DNA of 64,000 nt from Cytophagaceae bacterium. GTDB lineage: Bacteria > Bacteroidota > Bacteroidia > Cytophagales > UBA9547. The stretch is taken from contig JAIYAU010000046.1 of the NCBI GenBank assembly GCA_027488865.1, positions 62,001 through 126,000 on the forward strand. The letters are read 5' to 3'. Below the pieces are notes generated by a model. That model did not search any database. It saw nothing but the letters and a program-made list of their open reading frames with translations, and was not told the origin of the DNA. Positions 1 to 9,350 of this stretch are shown piece after piece (position 1 is the stretch's first letter; each line of letters starts with the position of its first letter). A program made the translations under genes and the position numbers.

Positions 1-293
1 TTAACATCTGTAAGAATGCAAATTTCGACAATCTATCACCCAAAGTATTTATATATTTAAAAGTTAAAATCTTATAAATCACGCAATATGAGAATTAAAT
101 AGCTATTAATTTGTTATCCTAACATGTAAAAAAAGCATCAATTTATCCTCTCTATGTGTGATAACCATACAATTTTGATTAGTCAGATTCATGCATTTTA
201 TCCTGCAATCCTGTCCTCCCCTATTAGCAATAAACACCAATGAAATAGGTAAAAACCCCTTCAAGAAAAATCTTAAAACTAACGAAAGGCTCT
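1..293. other. gene-free AT-rich start of window
   Basis: No coding region, RNA gene or convincing repeat is seen here. It is the upstream region of the first gene, whose likely promoter starts at 294. An open frame starting at 191 runs into that gene but its first 52 codons lack a signal peptide or any family resemblance, so it is not taken as coding. Confidence 0.5.
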
Positions 294-324
294 TTTGCTT
301 TTATCAATATTGTGCGTATATTTC
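294..324 (+). promoter_or_regulatory. Bacteroidota-type promoter of the HMA lipoprotein gene
   Basis: TTTG at 294-297, a 19-nt spacer, then TATATTTC at 317-324 (7 of 8 match to TAnnTTTG). It lies 22 nt before the ATG at 347, which supports that start over the longer frame from 191. Confidence 0.5.
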
Positions 325-346
325 AACTACAATTACAGAAGCAATT

Positions 347-703
347 ATGAAATATTTTATTGTATTACTCACATTAGTGTTAAGCCTTATTTCTTGCGAC
401 AAAAAAGGAGAAGAAAAAAGCACAAAAGTAAAAAAATCCGAGTTTTGGGTAAGAGGTAATTGTGATATGTGTAAAGAACGCATCGAAGCATCTTTATTGA
501 CCGTGCAAGGAGTTTCAGCCGCAGTTTGGAATGTAGATTCCAAATTATTAACAGTGTTATACGATACCACCGCTACCAATGAAATAACCTTAAAACAAGC
601 TACCGCCAAAACTGGCCATGAAACAAAAGATGTTCTGGCTGACGAAAAAGCACATAATGAATTGCCAGAATGTTGTAAGCGAAATGCTTCAGAAATGAAG
701 TAA
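347..703 (+). CDS. heavy-metal-associated (HMA) domain lipoprotein
   Basis: A 118-aa protein with a lipoprotein signal: hydrophobic residues 4-15 then LIS and Cys17, so it is probably anchored in an envelope membrane. Residues about 33-100 look like a small ferredoxin-like HMA domain with the metal-binding pair Cys39-x-x-Cys42 in GNCDMC, the motif used by copper chaperones. A further CC pair sits near the C-terminus. I infer binding of a soft metal (Cu or similar) in the periplasm. The start at 347 is chosen because it begins the signal peptide and follows a promoter. The stop abuts the stop of the opposite-strand gene with no gap. No efflux ATPase lies nearby. Confidence 0.75.
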   Translation: MKYFIVLLTLVLSLISCDKKGEEKSTKVKKSEFWVRGNCDMCKERIEASLLTVQGVSAAVWNVDSKLLTVLYDTTATNEITLKQATAKTGHETKDVLADEKAHNELPECCKRNASEMK

Positions 704-1273
704 TTATTGAGGATTTTCTATTTTTAATACTAACTCATTGTACCAATTTTCTCCATACTTGCGCGTTAATGGATCTTTTAAAAATTTATAAAGCGGTACG
801 CCAAGCTTAGCTCCATAGTCGCATGCTGGACTACAAATACTCCATCGGTCATAGTTGATAGTCTCATACTTGTCATCAAATTTTGTAATCCTTATTGGAT
901 ATAAATGACAAGAAATTGGTTTTCTAAAACTGATTTTACCATCCAAATACGCCTGTTCAATCCCACACTTTAACACGCCACCTGCATCATAAATAGAAAA
1001 TACACATTCTCTATTGTTAATGGTTGAAGTTGAAAAGTCACCTTCCCAGTCTTTAATGTAAGGGCCTTGTTTTTTAATTTCTTCTATGCCCTGTACACTC
1101 AAATAAGGCTTTACCTCGTCCAATATATCTTCGATAACAAGCAGCTCCTCCATTTCTAGAGGAGCTCCTAAATCTCCCTCCACACAACATGCTCCTTTGC
1201 ATTTGTCTAAGTGGCACACAAAAAATTTGTCTGCCACGTCGTCACTTATGTAAGTATCATTAATAACAATCAC
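704..1273 (-). CDS. DUF3109 family protein
   Basis: A 189-aa cytoplasmic protein resembling the DUF3109 family, which is common in Bacteroidota and has no firm function. It is cysteine-rich: a CHLDKCKGACC cluster near residues 20-30 and further Cys residues around SCHLYPIRI and SICSPACDYG. The spacing suggests metal or Fe-S/zinc binding, as in the related YkgJ-type CxxCxxxC proteins. The start is GTG (1271-1273); the N-terminus then aligns with the usual family beginning. It is 32 nt downstream of the M42 peptidase gene and probably co-transcribed with it. Confidence 0.8.
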   Translation of the reverse strand: MIVINDTYISDDVADKFFVCHLDKCKGACCVEGDLGAPLEMEELLVIEDILDEVKPYLSVQGIEEIKKQGPYIKDWEGDFSTSTINNRECVFSIYDAGGVLKCGIEQAYLDGKISFRKPISCHLYPIRITKFDDKYETINYDRWSICSPACDYGAKLGVPLYKFLKDPLTRKYGENWYNELVLKIENPQ

Positions 1274-1305
1274 CTTGTCTAACGCTTTGAGCTTTAATTA
1301 AATAG

Positions 1306-2376
1306 TTATTTGATATATTTAAAATCTTGACCGTTATACAATTTCAACAAGGTATTATAAAATAGCTTAATGGTATTGTCCACATCATCTTGGTGCACCA
1401 TCTCTACAGTAGTGTGCATGTATTTTAAAGCCAAAGATATAAGCGCAGATGGCACCCCAGCATTAGAATAAGCAAACGAGTCAGTATCGGTACCTGTAGA
1501 GCGAGAAACAGCCGCCCTTTGGAAAGGAATCGTTTGTTCTTCTGCCACATTTATTAACACCTTTATCAGGTTGTTATGTACCGCAGGACCATAAGTTAGC
1601 ACAGGGCCCTTACCTGCTGCCAAATCTCCCTGTGATTTTTTATCGTAAAAAGGAGATTGCGTATCATGAGTCACATCCACACATATGGCCACATTAGGCT
1701 TAATATTTTCTGCAATCATTTCAGCTCCTTTTAAGCCTATTTCTTCTTGCACTGCATTTACAATGTATAAGCCAAAATCCAATTTAATATTATTTTCAAA
1801 TAACATTCTGGCTACTTCCGCTATAATAAATCCACCTATTTTGTTATCCAACGCACGACCAACAAAATAACGATTGTTTAATATCGCCAACTCATCTTCA
1901 AAAGTAACTACACATCCCACATGTACACCAAGTTCTTCTACTTCAGCTTTTTTAAAACAACCCAAGTCAAGACAAATGTTTTTCATTGTTGGAATTGGCT
2001 CCTTTTCAGTTTCCCTCACATGTATAGCAGGCCAACCAAATACCGCTTTAACAATTCCTTTTGGAGTGTGAATATTAACTCTTTTAGAAGGAGCTATTTG
2101 AGGATCAGACCCTCCATTTTTTTTTAAGTATACAAAACCATCTTCGCCAATGAAATTCACAAACCAAGATATTTCGTCAGCATGAGCTTCAATTACAACT
2201 TTATAAGGAGCATCTGGATTGATTACCCCCACTGCTGTACCATAATTGTCAGTAAAATAAGTATGAACAAAAGGTTTAATGTACGACAACCATATCTCTT
2301 GTCCTGAAGATTCAAATCCTGTAGGTGCAGGATTATTGATATAAGATTTTAAAAACTCGTTACTTTCTTGACGCAT
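1306..2376 (-). CDS. M42 family metallopeptidase (glutamyl aminopeptidase/endoglucanase-like)
   Basis: A 356-aa di-zinc aminopeptidase of family M42 (FrvX/TET-like), which trims peptides in the cytoplasm. Visible metal and catalytic motifs are the HADEISW histidine/aspartate, the bridging Asp in GRALDNKIGG, the Glu pair in VQEEIGLKGAE, the Asp in CVDVTHD, and a C-terminal HTTVEMVHQDD histidine. Length is normal. The frame extends two codons upstream with a TTG, but the ATG at 2374-2376 is preferred. No signal peptide. The DUF3109 gene follows on the same strand. Confidence 0.88.
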   Translation of the reverse strand: MRQESNEFLKSYINNPAPTGFESSGQEIWLSYIKPFVHTYFTDNYGTAVGVINPDAPYKVVIEAHADEISWFVNFIGEDGFVYLKKNGGSDPQIAPSKRVNIHTPKGIVKAVFGWPAIHVRETEKEPIPTMKNICLDLGCFKKAEVEELGVHVGCVVTFEDELAILNNRYFVGRALDNKIGGFIIAEVARMLFENNIKLDFGLYIVNAVQEEIGLKGAEMIAENIKPNVAICVDVTHDTQSPFYDKKSQGDLAAGKGPVLTYGPAVHNNLIKVLINVAEEQTIPFQRAAVSRSTGTDTDSFAYSNAGVPSALISLALKYMHTTVEMVHQDDVDNTIKLFYNTLLKLYNGQDFKYIK

Positions 2377-2459
2377 GAACAATATTTATTGAATAAAACA
2401 CAAATATACTAGTTTGATTTTTGTTTAAATGAAATTTTTGCGAACCAACTCACTCATGA

Positions 2460-3020
2460 CTACTTACGTTGTTGATTGTAAATTGCCTCAGTTAAAAACA
2501 AGAATTCACTTAAAAATCCATCAACATTTTTTTGATAAGCCGTATCCAACAATAAGCCAGCTTCATCAAACTTGGCGGTTACATTACCAACAGTAAGCAT
2601 TTGTGGAAAGGAATAACCTCCTACACCAAGCACCAATTGCTGCATTTGTAAAGCCCCACGTATGCCACCCAAGGACCCTGTAGAAATAGATACAATACCA
2701 ATTGGTTTTCTAGTAAATTCCTTATTTTTAAGATAATCAACAGCATTTTTAAGCGAAGGAGAAAAACTTCCGTTGTATTCTGGAGACACAAATAAGGCAC
2801 CATCCGCATTGACTATTGCTTGTTGAAATTCAATTAATCCATCAGGCAAATTTGGATGTTTAGGTATAACCTCCTCCATCACAGGAAACCTCAATGCGCC
2901 AAGATCTAAAAGATTTACTTCTTGTTTGTGAAAAGTTACTAACTGTTCAGCAAGAAACTTACTCACTCTTAAAGTGTTATTATTTATTCGGGTGCTTGCC
3001 GATATTACAACAATGTTCAT
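2460..3020 (-). CDS. NADPH-dependent FMN reductase family protein
   Basis: A 186-aa flavodoxin-like oxidoreductase of the NADPH_dep_FMN_red family (chromate/azo/quinone reductase type). The N-terminal strand followed by SASTRINNNTLRVS is the FMN phosphate-binding loop, and SPEYNGSFSPSLKNAVDYL is the family hallmark near the isoalloxazine ring. It is cytosolic with no export signal. The natural electron acceptor cannot be read from sequence. It stands 83 nt upstream of the M42 gene on the same strand. Confidence 0.85.
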   Translation of the reverse strand: MNIVVISASTRINNNTLRVSKFLAEQLVTFHKQEVNLLDLGALRFPVMEEVIPKHPNLPDGLIEFQQAIVNADGALFVSPEYNGSFSPSLKNAVDYLKNKEFTRKPIGIVSISTGSLGGIRGALQMQQLVLGVGGYSFPQMLTVGNVTAKFDEAGLLLDTAYQKNVDGFLSEFLFLTEAIYNQQRK

Positions 3021-3408
3021 ACGTTAATTCATTTTTTGTTCTTAAAAATTTAGTTCATTCCATCACTTGTCTTGTACCAACTAGACAAATTGTGCGAATA
3101 TATTGAATAAATACAACTTAGTGCTTTATAATGTTTTAATAATTATTGTAGTTTAAAATAGAAGTTGTATAAAAATGGGATAAATTTCTAATGAACAACA
3201 AGTTAGAAGGCTGGTAATAAGTAATTTAGGTAATAATACAAATGCTATATTAATTCACCAAATAGTAATATTTAGACCATAAAAATATAGATAAATTAAT
3301 AGAATAAATTAGATTAATTATATTTTATAGTAACTTTCCTATAATCCTTTAACACAGTAATAATTGTTTAAAGAATCAAATTAATGGTAGGTTAAATTAT
3401 TAAAAATC
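3021..3408. other. gene-free, very AT-rich intergenic region
   Basis: 388 nt separating the divergent FMN reductase gene and the GH18 remnant. It is dominated by A and T runs. I see no RNA gene, no long inverted repeat and no strong promoter match. Confidence 0.5.
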
Positions 3409-3675
3409 ATGCAAACACTCTTTATAAAAGCATTTATTTCCCTCTTTTTCATTAGCCTTTATTGTCAAGGTCAAATCATTGGAGGATATTTTCCTAATTA
3501 CAATTACACTGCTACTAACTACCTTAACATTCAATATAATAAGTTAACACATCTATATTATTTTTCCTTAAATCCCACTGGATCAGGCACAGGTACAAGT
3601 AATGGTTCACTCTGGTATAACGATTCATTTTCATGGTTTACCACTACCAACTTTGTAGATGTGCAAAAGCTATAA
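3409..3675 (+). pseudogene. truncated GH18 chitinase-like exoprotein (5' remnant)
   Basis: An 88-aa frame with a good signal peptide (hydrophobic residues 4-18, cleavage before QIIGGYFPNY). The mature part resembles the first strands of GH18 chitinases: GGYFPNYNY and the YNKLTHLYYFSLNP segment. The catalytic DxxDxDxE strand, which lies well over 100 residues in, is absent: the frame stops at TAA and after 3 nt reaches the 3' end of rluF. I infer that a deletion removed most of the gene. An alternative is a short secreted protein, but the match ends in the middle of the barrel fold. Confidence 0.6.
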
Positions 3676-3678
3676 AGT

Positions 3679-4383
3679 TTAGTTTACAATTTTCTTTAGT
3701 TCTTGTATTTCTGTCGAGGTTAGTTGGCGATATTGACCATAAGGCAAATCTCCTAAGAGTACATTTATTATTCTAATTCTTCTCAAAACAATAACTTGGT
3801 AACCAAGCTTGTAACACATTCGTCTTATTTGTCTGTTAAGGCCTTGTGTGAGTATAATAGTAAATGCACAATCATCCATTTTTGTTAAACGTGCAGGCTT
3901 GGTTCTTTTACCCATTATATCCACGCCTTGCTCCATTTTTTCTATAAAATGGTCGTCAAAAGGCTTATCAACCTCTACCCAATATTCCTTTTCTTGATGT
4001 TGATCTGAATGGGTTATTTTATCACACAATTTTCCGTCATTAGTTAATAAAAGTAATCCCTCCGATGCTTTATCCAATCGTCCTACTGGATAGACATGTG
4101 GTAAATCAGTAAAATATTGTTTTAGATTACCTTCAATGGAAGGGTTTAAGGTACATTCTATACCTACAGGTTTATGATAAATGTAATATACATAAGGTGA
4201 AGGCGTTTGCAATGTTACACCCTCACATATTACTAAATCCTCAACAGTAATTTTTTGATCGTAGGTGGCATGTTTGCCATTTATTAACATTTCACCTGCT
4301 GCGATTAAAGCAATTGCAGCTTTATTCGATACATTTAACTTTTGTACAAGAAAAAATTTAGCTGAGGAGGTAATAGGTCTCAT
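3679..4383 (-). CDS. rluF: 23S rRNA pseudouridine synthase, RluF/RsuA family
   Basis: A 234-aa enzyme. Residues 1-55 form an S4 RNA-binding domain (SNKAAIALIAAGEMLINGK). The catalytic domain carries GRLDKASEGLLLLTNDG, whose Asp is the nucleophile, and the family motif LNRQIRRMC near residue 185. The VYYIYHKPVGIECT segment is typical of RluF, which modifies U2604 in 23S rRNA of E. coli. Length is ordinary for RluF in Bacteroidota. Its 3' end is 3 nt from the stop of the GH18 remnant. Confidence 0.87.
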   Translation of the reverse strand: MRPITSSAKFFLVQKLNVSNKAAIALIAAGEMLINGKHATYDQKITVEDLVICEGVTLQTPSPYVYYIYHKPVGIECTLNPSIEGNLKQYFTDLPHVYPVGRLDKASEGLLLLTNDGKLCDKITHSDQHQEKEYWVEVDKPFDDHFIEKMEQGVDIMGKRTKPARLTKMDDCAFTIILTQGLNRQIRRMCYKLGYQVIVLRRIRIINVLLGDLPYGQYRQLTSTEIQELKKIVN

Positions 4384-4481
4384 GTAACTCTTGCATTATC
4401 CTCAAAACAAAATAAAGATAAATAGTTAAGATAGAACGTTAATAAAGTAATCACTTGAGCATATCCATACATTCTATTAAT

Positions 4482-4973
4482 CTATTCACCTTCGTAAGTA
4501 GAATTAGGAATAGTTGTGTAATTGGAAGTGGTAATATGGTCAATCAAAATCTTCAAGAAATCAGGTACAAAGGTGGCCATTTCTTTATAGTCAGGTATAA
4601 TGCCATCGTTGGTAGGGAAAAATATCCTTCCGTCTTCATCAAATCTAAACCATAAATTGATAGGTTTTATAGTTTCCTCACCAGACCAGGATTTTTCTAC
4701 CAAATATAAGATAATTATTCCCTTTTTAAATGCATTAAACTCTGGTAACAAGTTAATTTCTATTCTTACCAAAAACTCCAAGTCGAAAATTTCTATCCTA
4801 AAACTTTCAAAATGAGCTTCTCTTATTTGCAATAACAATTTGACATCGTCGTCTTGCAAGTGCTCTCTAAAGTTGGTTAATAAAAAATGTCCTTGAGACT
4901 TTAATCGATTATAGCTTTTGTTTAAAACTTCATAGCTACCAATTACAGGATTGTATAAAAATTTTTTTGACAT
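4482..4973 (-). CDS. hypothetical protein, 163 aa
   Basis: I do not recognise this protein. It is a soluble, mixed alpha/beta sequence without signal peptide or membrane segment, beginning MSKKFLYNPVIGSYEVLNKS. Charged helices (residues 15-60) are followed by a strand-rich middle with alternating hydrophobics (RIEIFDLEFLVRIEINLLP) and a conserved-looking WFRFDEDGRIFF segment near residue 108. It lies 58 nt downstream of mazG and 98 nt upstream of rluF on the same strand, so may be co-expressed with either. Continuous frame, an ATG start and normal composition support it as a real gene. Confidence 0.65.
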   Translation of the reverse strand: MSKKFLYNPVIGSYEVLNKSYNRLKSQGHFLLTNFREHLQDDDVKLLLQIREAHFESFRIEIFDLEFLVRIEINLLPEFNAFKKGIIILYLVEKSWSGEETIKPINLWFRFDEDGRIFFPTNDGIIPDYKEMATFVPDFLKILIDHITTSNYTTIPNSTYEGE

Positions 4974-5031
4974 AAAAGTTGGTTATTTGTTTGGAGAATA
5001 TGTTTTAGAGTTTATTTGCATCATGAAAATA

Positions 5032-5817
5032 TTATAAAGATTTAGCCTCATTCCAATATTGATCCATTTCAGCAAGGGTCATTTGAGATAATTGCTTCCC
5101 ATCTCGTTTAGAAGCAAATTCTAGATAATTAAAACGTTTTACAAACTTTTTATTTGTTTTTTCGAGTGCATCTTCAGGATTAATATCTATAAATCGTGCA
5201 AAATTGATAAGCGAAAACAACAAGTCGCCAAATTCATTTTCAGCGTCTTCTTTAGAAAATGCATTCGTAGAATTAAACTCCGCCTTAAATTCTCCAAGTT
5301 CTTCTTCTACTTTTTCCCAAACTTGTTCCTTTTTATCCCAATCAAACCCAGCTGACCTTGCCTTTTCTTGAATTCTAATCGCTTTAGTAAGTGCTGGCAA
5401 AGATTGAGGTACTCCTCCAAGCACCGTTTTTTCAGCGCCTTCGTTAAGTTTTATTTGCTCCCAATTAGCTTTTACCTGAGCTTCATTTTCTGCTTTAACG
5501 TCTCCATAAATGTGAGGATGACGGCGTATTAATTTATCACATAGTTGATGAATAACACCAGTAATATCAAACTGACTGGTTTCTGAGGCTATTTTGGCAT
5601 AAAAAATAATGTGCAAAAGTAAGTCTCCTAATTCCTTTTTCACCTCTTCGAGATTTTCTTCAATTATTGCGTCTGAAAGCTCGTAAGTTTCTTCAATTGT
5701 AAGATATCTTAAGCTTTCAATGGTTTGTTTTTTATCCCACGGGCATTGTTCCCTTAGCTCATCCATAATGGTGAGTATTCTATCAAACGCAGCTAACTTT
5801 TCTTGTCTATCAGTCAT
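5032..5817 (-). CDS. mazG: nucleoside triphosphate pyrophosphohydrolase MazG
   Basis: A 261-aa all-alpha NTP pyrophosphatase that hydrolyses (d)NTPs to NMP plus PPi, a housekeeping function. Two MazG domains are visible: the first with CPWDKKQTIESLRYLTIEE and the EELGDLL metal-binding helix (residues about 20-85), the second around EEELGEFKAEF and ENEFGDLLFSLINFARF (residues about 165-220). The length equals the usual two-domain form. A smaller single-domain relative is encoded at 33.5 kb. Confidence 0.92.
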   Translation of the reverse strand: MTDRQEKLAAFDRILTIMDELREQCPWDKKQTIESLRYLTIEETYELSDAIIEENLEEVKKELGDLLLHIIFYAKIASETSQFDITGVIHQLCDKLIRRHPHIYGDVKAENEAQVKANWEQIKLNEGAEKTVLGGVPQSLPALTKAIRIQEKARSAGFDWDKKEQVWEKVEEELGEFKAEFNSTNAFSKEDAENEFGDLLFSLINFARFIDINPEDALEKTNKKFVKRFNYLEFASKRDGKQLSQMTLAEMDQYWNEAKSL

Positions 5818-5885
5818 TTTAACACTAGAGTTACAAATTTAAAGAAACAAAATCCATAAAATTCCATGGCTAAGGTACAGGTTTT

Positions 5886-7580
5886 CTATTTCACCACGAT
5901 CAACTTCTTTGTATCTTTTAGCATACCAGCGTCAATTTGATAAAAATACATACCTGACTTAATATCCCTTAAATCCACCAAAATCCTATGTTCTCCCATT
6001 GGTTTAAATTCATTCATAAGCTGTTTTACGACCTTACCATCTAAGTCAAGAATTTTTAAATTGACATTTGCTCCTGCATTGATGTAAAATGATATCGACG
6101 TACTGTATGACGCAGGATTAGGATAGCAGCTATTGAGTTTAAACCGCTGATAGATAAAATCTTCTATACCTACACTGGTGTTAATGATGTCCAACTTTTC
6201 TCCTCTGCCTGGATAATCTCCCCAAAATATCCCAAATTCCTCATCTACCGTTTTTTCATTTACACACATCCAATCTTTCATGATTGATGCATAAACTTGA
6301 CGATAATCGTACTGGAGACCAACATTATCTTTCGTTAGATCAGGATTAGTGCCAAGCACTCCTGGATTAACATTTTTCCCAAACACTAATAAAGGTGCCC
6401 CAGTGCCATGGTCTGTCCCGTAGCTTCCGTTAGAATAAATTCTTCTACCAAATTCGGAGGTAGTAATGGTTAAAACCTTTTCCTCAATTCCGCGTTTGCC
6501 TAAATCTTGTTGAAAGGCGTTCATAGCGGCCGAGATATGATATACAAGTGCCGCGTGATTGCCCATGGTGGCATCGTATTTCTCAACCTGTTCTGCGTGT
6601 GTATCAAATCCACCAATATTGATCAGATAAATTTTTGTTTTACAACCTCCATTAATAAGATTAGCAATAATTTTTAATTGTTTCGATAACGGATTTTTAA
6701 GCCTCGAAGCTGGTGCATTGTATGGATATGTATCAGGATAAGTGATATTTGGATCATTTTTCTTTCCCTCTTTGTAAGTTTCTAACAACCTATCATCGTA
6801 TTCATCAGATTTTTGTTCAAGTCCAAGAATCCAATTTAATTCGCGCTCATAAGGTGAGTTAGCTAGTGCTAAAGGTGGTATTCCTCTTGGATCTACATTT
6901 TGTTTATCCTCAAAGCCAGGTAAAGTTTCGACAAGGTTAAAAAACGATTCAGGATCGTTGATAGATATAGAGGTAGGTATATTATCATCTTGGTGAAAAA
7001 CCAAGGAAAGATCGTTACCAAATTCTAAAGCAAGAGGATCTTTGAAATTGGGATTTGGAAAATCTTCTGGATATACCAATGGGCTGTTTAAATCTTTAAA
7101 ATAACGTCCTGCCCAGCCAGATTTAAGATAATCGTCTGCACCACCACCCATAAAAAGTATATCCCTTCCTCTAAAGTGAGAGCCATTGTTTTTATCATAT
7201 GAAACGCCCTGGACTAGCTTAACTTTACCTTGGTCATAAAGATTTTTAACTCCCACCATATCAGGATGTAGCCCTATTTGATCTTTTGAAGCCAAGGTTC
7301 CATCTAAGGTAATATATTTTCTTGCACCACTTTCTGGAATAGCTATATTGGCCCTAACACTATAGTATCTATCGTAATCAGCAATTGGGATAATGGTGTT
7401 AATGCCGTCATTTCCTCCGTGCATTTGTAATATTATAAGTACCCTGTCGGTATCACATTGAGCAGCAAGTCTTTGCAATGGTGAGTTAGGCTGGCCTAGT
7501 ATATTAAATGGTATGCTATCAAGCACAAATGGCAACCCACCTAATATTGGTAATTTAGAAATAAATTTCCTTCTATTCAT
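5886..7580 (-). CDS. DUF1501 protein with T9SS sorting domain
   Basis: A 564-aa exported protein. The N-terminus NRRKFISKLPILGG followed by a hydrophobic stretch looks like a twin-arginine (Tat) signal. Residues about 35-450 are the DUF1501 domain, a sulfatase/alkaline-phosphatase-like fold, with motifs LQMHGGNDGINTIIP, GSHFRGRDI, GGFDTHAEQ and SEFGRR...TDHGTGAP. The last roughly 80 residues (CYPNPASYSTSISFYI to the final IVVK) are a type A C-terminal sorting domain for the type IX system. It lies 21 nt after the DUF1800 gene, the usual partner. The substrate is unknown. Confidence 0.85.
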   Translation of the reverse strand: MNRRKFISKLPILGGLPFVLDSIPFNILGQPNSPLQRLAAQCDTDRVLIILQMHGGNDGINTIIPIADYDRYYSVRANIAIPESGARKYITLDGTLASKDQIGLHPDMVGVKNLYDQGKVKLVQGVSYDKNNGSHFRGRDILFMGGGADDYLKSGWAGRYFKDLNSPLVYPEDFPNPNFKDPLALEFGNDLSLVFHQDDNIPTSISINDPESFFNLVETLPGFEDKQNVDPRGIPPLALANSPYERELNWILGLEQKSDEYDDRLLETYKEGKKNDPNITYPDTYPYNAPASRLKNPLSKQLKIIANLINGGCKTKIYLINIGGFDTHAEQVEKYDATMGNHAALVYHISAAMNAFQQDLGKRGIEEKVLTITTSEFGRRIYSNGSYGTDHGTGAPLLVFGKNVNPGVLGTNPDLTKDNVGLQYDYRQVYASIMKDWMCVNEKTVDEEFGIFWGDYPGRGEKLDIINTSVGIEDFIYQRFKLNSCYPNPASYSTSISFYINAGANVNLKILDLDGKVVKQLMNEFKPMGEHRILVDLRDIKSGMYFYQIDAGMLKDTKKLIVVK

Positions 7581-7601
7581 AGTATTGATGCTTACCGCTT
7601 G

Positions 7602-9350
7602 TTATTGTAATTGATATTCTGGTGATTGACAAATGGCATTAATTAAATCTTGCAACATCCCTCTTGCGTCTATTTTACTGTTTGGAATGCCTTCTGCATT
7701 TGCCCAACTAAATTGCCAAAATGCTAAAGCCCCTTGTGGCAAAACTGATCCTAGCGCAAAAAAGCGTTCTTTAAAATAAGCAATTCTCTCAGGTGTTATT
7801 TCTGATGTTGGTGTGTAAACGGAAAATAAATAAGAAATTAGTGAATTGATTAGTTCGTCTGGGTCACTCGCTACATCAGAAAATCTTGATTTGATAAAGT
7901 CATAAACATTGATGTTGATGGCTTCGTCCATATTAATCCTATCTATTGTAATAACTTTATTTATAAAATTATATCGCTGTGTGAGGGTATTTGTAGATAT
8001 CCATGCCCTGTTAAATAAAGGAAACTGATGATAAGCATTGTAACCTGCCACATCTTGTGGATTCATTAAATTCATGCCCATATCATTTAAATATCCCAAA
8101 ATTGTAGACATTTTTTTATGGTAAAGCACAGTATCGACGGTATAACTTGGAAGTTGGTATTCAAAAAAAGTAAGTGTATTTGTAACAAGTTCTAAAGGAG
8201 ACTTAATAATAGCGCCAAATTGGTCGTTGGTTAGCGTGCTGTCGTTGGTATCATAAAAATGAGTACTTTCTAATAATTCTTTGATAACAGGCTCTATTTT
8301 AAATCCATTGGAAGTAAAAGTTGCTGCCATCTCATTAATAACATTGTCGTCAATTGCTGTGTCTATGTCATGGTACACAAAAAATCTATATATCTTTCGA
8401 CAAATATGTTTTGCTGTTTCTGGCTGATCATAAATAAGTTTAATAAGTTGATCCAGCTCATCAGCCATACTTAATGCCGTTGGTTGTGTTCCAGACAATA
8501 ATAAAGGATTTGGAGTGATTTCAGCATTGCCAAACCTAAAGCTAAACTTTTTAGTGGTATTGTCATGTGCGTAGGCAGAGGCATTAGCGCCTAACTTAAT
8601 TTTTCCAATTGGTAATAAGGTATCAGAATCAATGGATGTAAAGGTATAATCAACGTCATAACCAGACAATACCTTGGCTGCCTCTCTTACATCCAGCTCG
8701 GTAAAATGTATATAATCTCCTTGCGTTGTACCCGCAGATACAAATCCAGCAAGACCTTTGCCTATAGTATAAAGTTCCAATAACTCTCTTGAATAATTTT
8801 CATTAACATCACCTTTTACATTGAGTCTACCATCCAATAAAATTAACATAACATTATCTACACTTACTTTTTTTGTAAGCTCCAAAAAATTTATAGTGCT
8901 TGGTAAAGTTGCGTCAAGTGCATATTTGCGAAACAAAACATTTTGAAAATACAATGCCCTGCTGCTTGCAACTACACTTTGGATGGCACAAAAATGTGTA
9001 TGTAAAAAGTATACAATCTTTTCTCTCACCATATAAGCCAATCGATCTGCAGCCGAGACCTCTAACGCTAACATTTGACCTACCCACCAATGTTTAAAAT
9101 ATTCCTGCAAATCACTATCCTTGCTATTAGCTGATGTTGAAACAACATCTACCCAAGTTAGATTAGTTTTTGGATCAATGGGAGCAACGGGTTCGGATAA
9201 ACTAGAATTAAATAAACTATTAATAGCTTGTTGAGGCGTTAAAACAGAAAATGAGTCGATTTGAGCACGAGTGGCTCCAAACGTTACTCTTCTCAGCAAA
9301 TGAGATGCCCGCTTTTGACCTAATATTCCTGTAAATGCTGTTAAGGGCAT
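7602..9350 (-). CDS. DUF1800 family protein
   Basis: A 582-aa protein of the DUF1800 family, whose genes almost always precede a DUF1501 gene as here. Typical features are the N-terminal ASHLLRRVTFGATRAQID, MVREKIVYFLHTHFCA, the NENYSRELLELYTIGKG motif near residue 190, and KHICRKIYRFFVYHD. I see no signal peptide, unlike its DUF1501 partner. Function is unknown; the pair is proposed in general to act on extracellular or envelope material. It is the first gene of a two-gene operon divergent from clpB. Confidence 0.83.
   Translation of the reverse strand: MPLTAFTGILGQKRASHLLRRVTFGATRAQIDSFSVLTPQQAINSLFNSSLSEPVAPIDPKTNLTWVDVVSTSANSKDSDLQEYFKHWWVGQMLALEVSAADRLAYMVREKIVYFLHTHFCAIQSVVASSRALYFQNVLFRKYALDATLPSTINFLELTKKVSVDNVMLILLDGRLNVKGDVNENYSRELLELYTIGKGLAGFVSAGTTQGDYIHFTELDVREAAKVLSGYDVDYTFTSIDSDTLLPIGKIKLGANASAYAHDNTTKKFSFRFGNAEITPNPLLLSGTQPTALSMADELDQLIKLIYDQPETAKHICRKIYRFFVYHDIDTAIDDNVINEMAATFTSNGFKIEPVIKELLESTHFYDTNDSTLTNDQFGAIIKSPLELVTNTLTFFEYQLPSYTVDTVLYHKKMSTILGYLNDMGMNLMNPQDVAGYNAYHQFPLFNRAWISTNTLTQRYNFINKVITIDRINMDEAININVYDFIKSRFSDVASDPDELINSLISYLFSVYTPTSEITPERIAYFKERFFALGSVLPQGALAFWQFSWANAEGIPNSKIDARGMLQDLINAICQSPEYQLQ

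Noticed and set aside
191-346. N-terminal extension of the HMA lipoprotein frame
   Set aside because: The extra 52 residues lack a signal and cover the promoter at 294-324; the lipoprotein signal begins at 347.
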